Source: BPJO01 sp037189665 (GTDB taxonomy: Bacteria > Planctomycetota > Phycisphaerae > Tepidisphaerales > Tepidisphaeraceae). From it: a stretch of DNA of 10,346 nucleotides. A program made the translations under genes and the position numbers. The notes under the pieces are model-generated. The model did no database searches and was not told where the DNA came from. It saw only the letters and a program-made list of their open reading frames with translations. Below are positions 7,514 to 10,346 of the stretch, one piece after another (the stretch's first letter is position 1; the number at the start of each line of letters is the position of its first letter). The stretch spans positions 1 to 10,346 of the forward strand of contig JBBCIV010000306.1 of the NCBI GenBank assembly GCA_037189665.1. Reading direction: 5' to 3'.

Positions 7514-7550
7514 GGGGTGGCGGCTCTTTCAGTCGCCACCCCGATTTTTT
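7514..7550 (+). terminator. Intrinsic terminator between the zinc-ribbon gene and rnhA
   Basis: GGGGTGGCG (7514-7522) and CGCCACCCC (7534-7542) form a 9-bp stem with an 11-nt loop, followed by GATTTTTT. It starts 24 nt after the zinc-ribbon stop and ends only 6 nt before the rnhA ATG. Confidence 0.88.
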
Positions 7551-7556
7551 CTCCCT

Positions 7557-8021
7557 ATGGCCGACGCCCGACCTTCCGTCATCATCTATACCGACGGCGC
7601 CTGCGACCCTAACCCCGGCATCGGTGGCTGGGCCGCGATCCTCATCCATCCCGGCACCGGCACGAAAACTGAAATCTCCGGCGGTGAAAAAGAATCCACC
7701 AACAATCGCATGGAACTCACCGCCGTCATTGAGGCGCTCTCGCGGCTGAAAGAGCCGTGCGAGGTCACCCTCATCACCGACAGTGAGTACGTCAAAAATG
7801 CCTTCACCCAGAAGTGGCTCGACGGCTGGCAGAAAAAAGGCTGGAAGACCGCCAGCCGGCAGCCGGTGAAGAATCAGGATTTGTGGCAGAAGCTTCTCGT
7901 CCTGACTGCGCAGCACCAGATTCTCTGGAAATGGGTACGCGGCCACCACGTGGACGAACTCAACAACCGCTGCGACGAACTTGCCGTCGCAGCCCGTCGC
8001 AAAATCGCATCCGGCGCGTAA
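7557..8021 (+). CDS. rnhA: Ribonuclease HI
   Basis: A 154-residue type 1 RNase H, the usual length. It cuts the RNA strand of RNA-DNA hybrids (R-loops, primers) with two metal ions. The catalytic residues are all present: D13 in YTDGACDPNPG, E53 in NNRMELTA, D75 in ITDSEYV, D140 in NNRCDELA and the loop His H130 in VRGHH. The basic handle (KWLDGWQKKGWKTASRQPVKNQDLW, given in two pieces: 86-100 and 101-110) is also present. The start is odd: the ATG at 7557 follows the T-tract of a strong terminator by 6 nt and has no Shine-Dalgarno, yet the catalytic core begins at residue 8 and leaves no room for a later ATG. Expression must rely on read-through, a promoter overlapping the terminator, or SD-independent initiation. 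Confidence 0.96.
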   Translation: MADARPSVIIYTDGACDPNPGIGGWAAILIHPGTGTKTEISGGEKESTNNRMELTAVIEALSRLKEPCEVTLITDSEYVKNAFTQKWLDGWQKKGWKTASRQPVKNQDLWQKLLVLTAQHQILWKWVRGHHVDELNNRCDELAVAARRKIASGA

Positions 8022-8078
8022 TTGCTACACCGCGGTTTTCAGTAAGTGTTTTTCCCCTTGGCGAACACGAATCGCGTC

Positions 8079-8165
8079 TCAGCACAACGCCGCAAAGGTT
8101 GCCAGCGCGAGGATCGCGATGCGGAATTTTCTCTCCGAGAAGATGCCGTTGATGAGCAGATTCAT
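8079..8165 (-). CDS. Possible 28-residue membrane-type peptide
   Basis: A short minus-strand ORF starting MNLLINGIFSERKFRIA and ending in LATFAALC. It is a basic stretch followed by a hydrophobic run of about 14 residues, like a small membrane peptide or a bare signal peptide. GGAGG (8175-8179) lies 9 nt before the ATG. It could also be the remnant of a lipoprotein signal, because it stops right after a cysteine. I know no family for it, and chance is a real alternative. Confidence 0.3.
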   Translation of the reverse strand: MNLLINGIFSERKFRIAILALATFAALC

Positions 8166-8236
8166 GAACGAACGCCTCCAGCGCTGCTAAGACCTTGGCA
8201 ACTGAAATGCCAGCGTAAGGAACTTACCTGAGACAC
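8162..8236 (-). CDS. Possible 24-residue ORF overlapping the small membrane peptide
   Basis: A minus-strand GTG at 8236 is preceded at 9 nt by GGAGG (8246-8250). It opens 24 codons whose TGA overlaps the next ATG as ATGA. The product (Ser-rich, containing SSLRWHFS) matches nothing known. Support is only the ribosome site and the overlap, so it may be chance. Confidence 0.15.
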   Translation of the reverse strand: MSQVSSLRWHFSCQGLSSAGGVRS

Positions 8237-8239
8237 CTG

Positions 8240-8264
8240 TAAAACCCTCCTAAAGGCGGGTTTA
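8240..8264. repeat. Imperfect hairpin after rnhA
   Basis: TAAAACCC-T-CC and GG-C-GGGTTTA pair around a TAAA loop with one mismatch. It has the look of an AAACCC/GGGTTT bidirectional terminator but has only a short T-run on either side. On the minus strand its 3' arm contains the GGAGG of the 24-codon ORF. Confidence 0.35.
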
Positions 8265-8419
8265 TCAACAGCCTGCGGTCCGTTTATTCCGGACGTTGTC
8301 GGGAGTCATCATTCCGTGATGTTTTTGCGATTGCGTAGCGCAGGTTTCCAGCGGCATCAGAAGCCATGAAAGTTGCCCAGCTTCACGGGGCAGGCGTGCG
8401 TGGCGGCATATCGTCTGAT

Positions 8420-9214
8420 ATGAAATCGAACGTGATGGATACGCTTCGCCTCAGTGCGGTTTCTTTTTTCAACACCGCGCCGCTGGTTTACGGATTGGCA
8501 GGCGATGCGCGCAAGATTTTTTTGCGGTTTGGCGTGCCGTCGGTTTTGCTCGACGACCTTGCTGAAGGCAGGGCGGACGTCGCGCTCCTGCCGGTGATCG
8601 ACTATCAGCGGACGGAAAACCTGAAAATTATTCCCGCCACCGGCATTGGCTGCGATGGCCCGACGCTCACCGTTCGGCTTTTTTCCCGCTCGCCGATCGA
8701 AAAAACAAAAATTCTTGCCGCCGACACCGACAGCCACACATCAGTCATTCTTACCCGGCTGATCCTGAAAAAAAACTTCGGCCTCTCGCCCGAAGTCGTC
8801 CCTCTCACCAGTGCCCGCGACCTGTCTGGCGAAACGCGCCTGCTCATCGGCGACAAGGTCGTCACGCAAGAGCCGGTCGGTTTTCCATATCAGCTCGATC
8901 TTGGAGAGGCGTGGAAAAACCTCACCGGCCTGCCGTTCGTCTTCGCCGTTTGGACCGCGCGGGCAGAGGTGAACGTCGGCGATCTTGGCTCACGCTTGAA
9001 GCGAGCACTGGAGGAAGGATTGTCGAACGTCGAACAATTGATCGACCGCGATGCCGTCCCCCGCGGCTGGCCGCGCGATGTCGCGCGGAGATATCTGACC
9101 GAATACCTGAAATTTACGATCGGCGATCGCCAACTCGAAGCGATCCGCCAATTTCATGCGATGGCATACGACCTGGGCCTCATCTCCCATCTGCGGCCGT
9201 TGCGGCTGGCGTGA
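8420..9214 (+). CDS. mqnA: Chorismate dehydratase MqnA (futalosine menaquinone pathway)
   Basis: A periplasmic-binding-protein-like fold enzyme that converts chorismate to 3-[(1-carboxyvinyl)oxy]benzoate, the first step of the futalosine route to menaquinone; cytosolic. Recognisable segments are LRLSAVSFFNTAPLVYGL near the N-terminus, DVALLPVIDYQ, IGCDGPTLTVRLFS, DTDSHTSVILTRL, LLIGDKVV and LGEAWKNLTGLPFVFAVW. All are in family order, and the protein reaches the normal C-terminal helix region. The start is uncertain among ATGs at 8366, 8420 and 8435. None has a Shine-Dalgarno, and family members start a few residues before the LRLSAVSF strand, which favours 8420 (264 aa) or 8435 (259 aa) over 8366 (282 aa). 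No other mqn gene is in the window. Its 3' end converges on the lipoprotein gene with 15 bp between the stops. Confidence 0.93.
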   Translation: MKSNVMDTLRLSAVSFFNTAPLVYGLAGDARKIFLRFGVPSVLLDDLAEGRADVALLPVIDYQRTENLKIIPATGIGCDGPTLTVRLFSRSPIEKTKILAADTDSHTSVILTRLILKKNFGLSPEVVPLTSARDLSGETRLLIGDKVVTQEPVGFPYQLDLGEAWKNLTGLPFVFAVWTARAEVNVGDLGSRLKRALEEGLSNVEQLIDRDAVPRGWPRDVARRYLTEYLKFTIGDRQLEAIRQFHAMAYDLGLISHLRPLRLA

Positions 9215-9225
9215 AAATCGGAAGC

Positions 9226-9244
9226 GAACTTACAGTTCTTTTTT
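9226..9244 (+). terminator. Weak terminator candidate after mqnA
   Basis: GAACT (9226-9230) and AGTTC (9234-9238) form a 5-bp stem with a 3-nt loop, followed by six Ts. It begins 12 nt after the mqnA stop and lies over the 3' end of the convergent gene. The stem is short, so it is only a candidate. Confidence 0.35.
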
Positions 9245-9874
9245 GATCAGGTCGGTCAGGTGCTGCTCGAGCGCCCAGTCGCGGCCGATGGGGTACCAGT
9301 AGCTGTCGGCGAGGATGATCCCCTCGTCCGACTCGCGAGTGCCATACGCATTCAGGCTTCGATCGCGTCGGAAATAGGTGCGGGAGAGCGCGCCGCTAAC
9401 GCGACGTTCGGCGACGGCCAATCGCTCGACGAGCACTTTCGGCGTGACGACGAACTCGTCGCCCTGGCGGGAGAATTCGTAACGAATCGTGCGGCGGATG
9501 GTGGCGATGGAGCTGTCGGCGAGGTCTTTCTGCGTCTGCAGTTCGCGACGCCACGGCTCGAACCACTGCGCGGAGACCGCCGGCTGTGTCGTCAGCAGGC
9601 CGTTGCGGCGGTCCTGACGGTCGATCTTGAATAGCAGCGTGCGGCTCACCTCATCCGCGGCGTTCCACAGGCCGTCGAAGGACGGGCCGGTGACCGATGC
9701 CCTCGCCGGCTGGCTGAGCCAGTATTCGGGTTCGCCCAGCGCGGGATCGATGTCGGTGGCGGACCGTGCGGTGGTGGTCGGCGTCGGCGCGAGCGTGCGC
9801 GTCGAGCCGGCCTGACAGCCGAAAGACGCGATTCCGAAAATGCCCAGCAACGCCACGCCGATGCGACGCATCAT
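9230..9874 (-). CDS. Putative lipoprotein of unknown function
   Basis: A 214-residue protein with an N-terminal signal: basic MMRR, a hydrophobic core of about 14 residues, then ASFGC with C20 as a possible lipidation site. The lipobox is non-canonical, with Phe at -2. A Thr/Pro-rich stretch (about 24-37) follows. The mature domain begins at about residue 45 and has FKIDRQDRRNGLL and QWFEPWRRE (Trp/Arg-rich), then mixed strand/helix sequence rich in Arg. I do not recognise the family. The ATG at 9874 overlaps the pyruvate kinase stop as ATGA (a second ATG at 9871 is adjacent), and GGGAG lies just upstream, so the gene is translationally coupled to pyruvate kinase. The 126 open codons before the start in the same frame are a shadow of that gene. 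The coupling of a cell-envelope protein to a glycolytic enzyme suggests shared transcription, not shared function. Confidence 0.72.
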   Translation of the reverse strand: MMRRIGVALLGIFGIASFGCQAGSTRTLAPTPTTTARSATDIDPALGEPEYWLSQPARASVTGPSFDGLWNAADEVSRTLLFKIDRQDRRNGLLTTQPAVSAQWFEPWRRELQTQKDLADSSIATIRRTIRYEFSRQGDEFVVTPKVLVERLAVAERRVSGALSRTYFRRDRSLNAYGTRESDEGIILADSYWYPIGRDWALEQHLTDLIKKEL

Positions 9875-10346
9875 TTCTTCTCCCGCGTAATGCCGGTGGG
9901 GCTGAGGGCTTCCCACTTGTCGCCCACCGAGTGGATGATGATACCGTTCATCGTGTCCGGCGTCGTGGGCGACCAGCCTGCCACGATGACGATCTGGTCG
10001 CCTTGCTGGGCGTAACGCTTGTTCAGCAGCGTGCGGTCGATCTTTTCGAACAGCGCGCTGAAGTTTTCGGTTTTCTCCATCAGTTCGGGCACGACGCCGT
10101 AGTGGATCGCCATCCGCCGCAGGGCTTTCTGGTCGGACGAGATGGCGATGATGGGGCAGTGGAAGCGGTGCTTGGAGAAGACGCGGGCGGTCGATCCGGT
10201 CTGGCTCCAGATGACGACGAGCTTGGCTTTCAGGTCGGTGACGATCCGCCACGCCCCGCGCGCCAGCGCCGCCGACGGATCGGCGGCGCTGGTGAGCTTG
10301 GGCGGAATGGCGTCTTCCGACAGGTTCTGGTCGATGTACTCCTCGG
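9871..10346 (-). CDS. pyk: Pyruvate kinase, C-terminal part (cut by the window edge)
   Basis: The last 157 residues of a gene entering from beyond 10346. The stretch VVIWSQTGSTARVFSKHRF followed by CPIIAISSDQKALRRMAIHYG is the pyruvate kinase C-terminal allosteric domain, including the S/T-rich phosphate-binding loop of fructose-1,6-bisphosphate-type regulation. The upstream part (EEYIDQNL...ADPSAALARGAW) fits the helix leading into that domain. The enzyme makes pyruvate and ATP from phosphoenolpyruvate and ADP in glycolysis. The end VAGWSPTTPDTMNGIIIHSVGD is family-like, followed by a short tail ending in REKK. The catalytic barrel lies outside the window. Its stop overlaps the lipoprotein start. 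A start at the ATG at 10113 would cut the domain and is not real. Confidence 0.93.
   Translation of the reverse strand, partial: EEYIDQNLSEDAIPPKLTSAADPSAALARGAWRIVTDLKAKLVVIWSQTGSTARVFSKHRFHCPIIAISSDQKALRRMAIHYGVVPELMEKTENFSALFEKIDRTLLNKRYAQQGDQIVIVAGWSPTTPDTMNGIIIHSVGDKWEALSPTGITREKK

Larger units (their letters stand above)
8022..8419. other. Intergenic region between rnhA and mqnA
   Basis: About 400 bp with no recognised gene. It holds two tiny minus-strand ORF candidates with good ribosome sites (8079-8165 and 8162-8236), an imperfect hairpin at 8240-8264, and a GTCCG/CGGAC stem at 8278-8294. No clear plus-strand promoter for mqnA is visible. The in-frame ATG at 8366 would lengthen mqnA into this region. 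Confidence 0.4.

Noticed and set aside
8407..8422. CATATC-GTCT-GATATG inverted repeat over one mqnA start candidate
   Set aside because: Only 6 bp and A/T-rich; could easily be chance, and the start itself is uncertain.
9875..10252. N-terminal 126 codons preceding the lipoprotein in the same frame
   Set aside because: This part is out of phase with the pyruvate kinase C-terminal domain, which clearly occupies the stretch; the signal peptide begins at 9874.

Overview
This window looks chromosomal and comes from a planctomycete-like bacterium, probably in or near the Phycisphaerae. The 16S rRNA shows it: the 27F site and the anti-Shine-Dalgarno are normal, but the EUB338 site and the 930-region (GGGGCTCACACAAGCGG type) deviate in planctomycete fashion. 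The 16S gene also stands alone, unlinked to 23S and 5S, as is known for several Planctomycetes. Futalosine-type menaquinone synthesis (mqnA) fits. The placement rests on sequence recognition only and is tentative below phylum.

Left part (1-1823, minus strand): a small polynucleotide-kinase-like P-loop enzyme overlaps a Thg1-like 3'-5' tRNA polymerase by ATGA, and a two-CBS-domain protein lies downstream. The kinase and Thg1 pair reads as a compact module for repairing RNA 5' ends, and it is the most distinctive protein content here. Positions 1824-2330 hold no convincing gene and separate this minus-strand set from der.

Centre (2331-6221, plus strand): der (double GTPase for 50S assembly) is followed within 20 bases by an rRNA transcription unit. 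That unit has two tandem sigma70-type promoters whose initially transcribed sequences resemble each other, a boxB/boxA-like antitermination signal, a highly folded leader of about 490 nt, the 16S gene, an RNase III-type processing stem closed around the whole gene, and a strong intrinsic terminator. No tRNA, 23S or 5S is present. The 16S carries a compensated change (A506-U525) in the 530-loop pseudoknot, which also mismatches the standard 515F primer.

Right part (6222-10346): a 25-bp perfect inverted repeat of extragenic-repeat type, a coiled-coil/zinc-ribbon protein (COG1579-like, with one altered zinc ligand) followed by rnhA, an intergenic stretch with two tiny minus-strand ORF candidates, then mqnA. 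mqnA converges on a minus-strand pair made of the 3' end of pyruvate kinase and a translationally coupled putative lipoprotein.

Most protein genes are housekeeping (ribosome assembly, rRNA, RNA-DNA hybrid removal, quinone synthesis, glycolysis). I see no CRISPR array, prophage, transposase or integrase.
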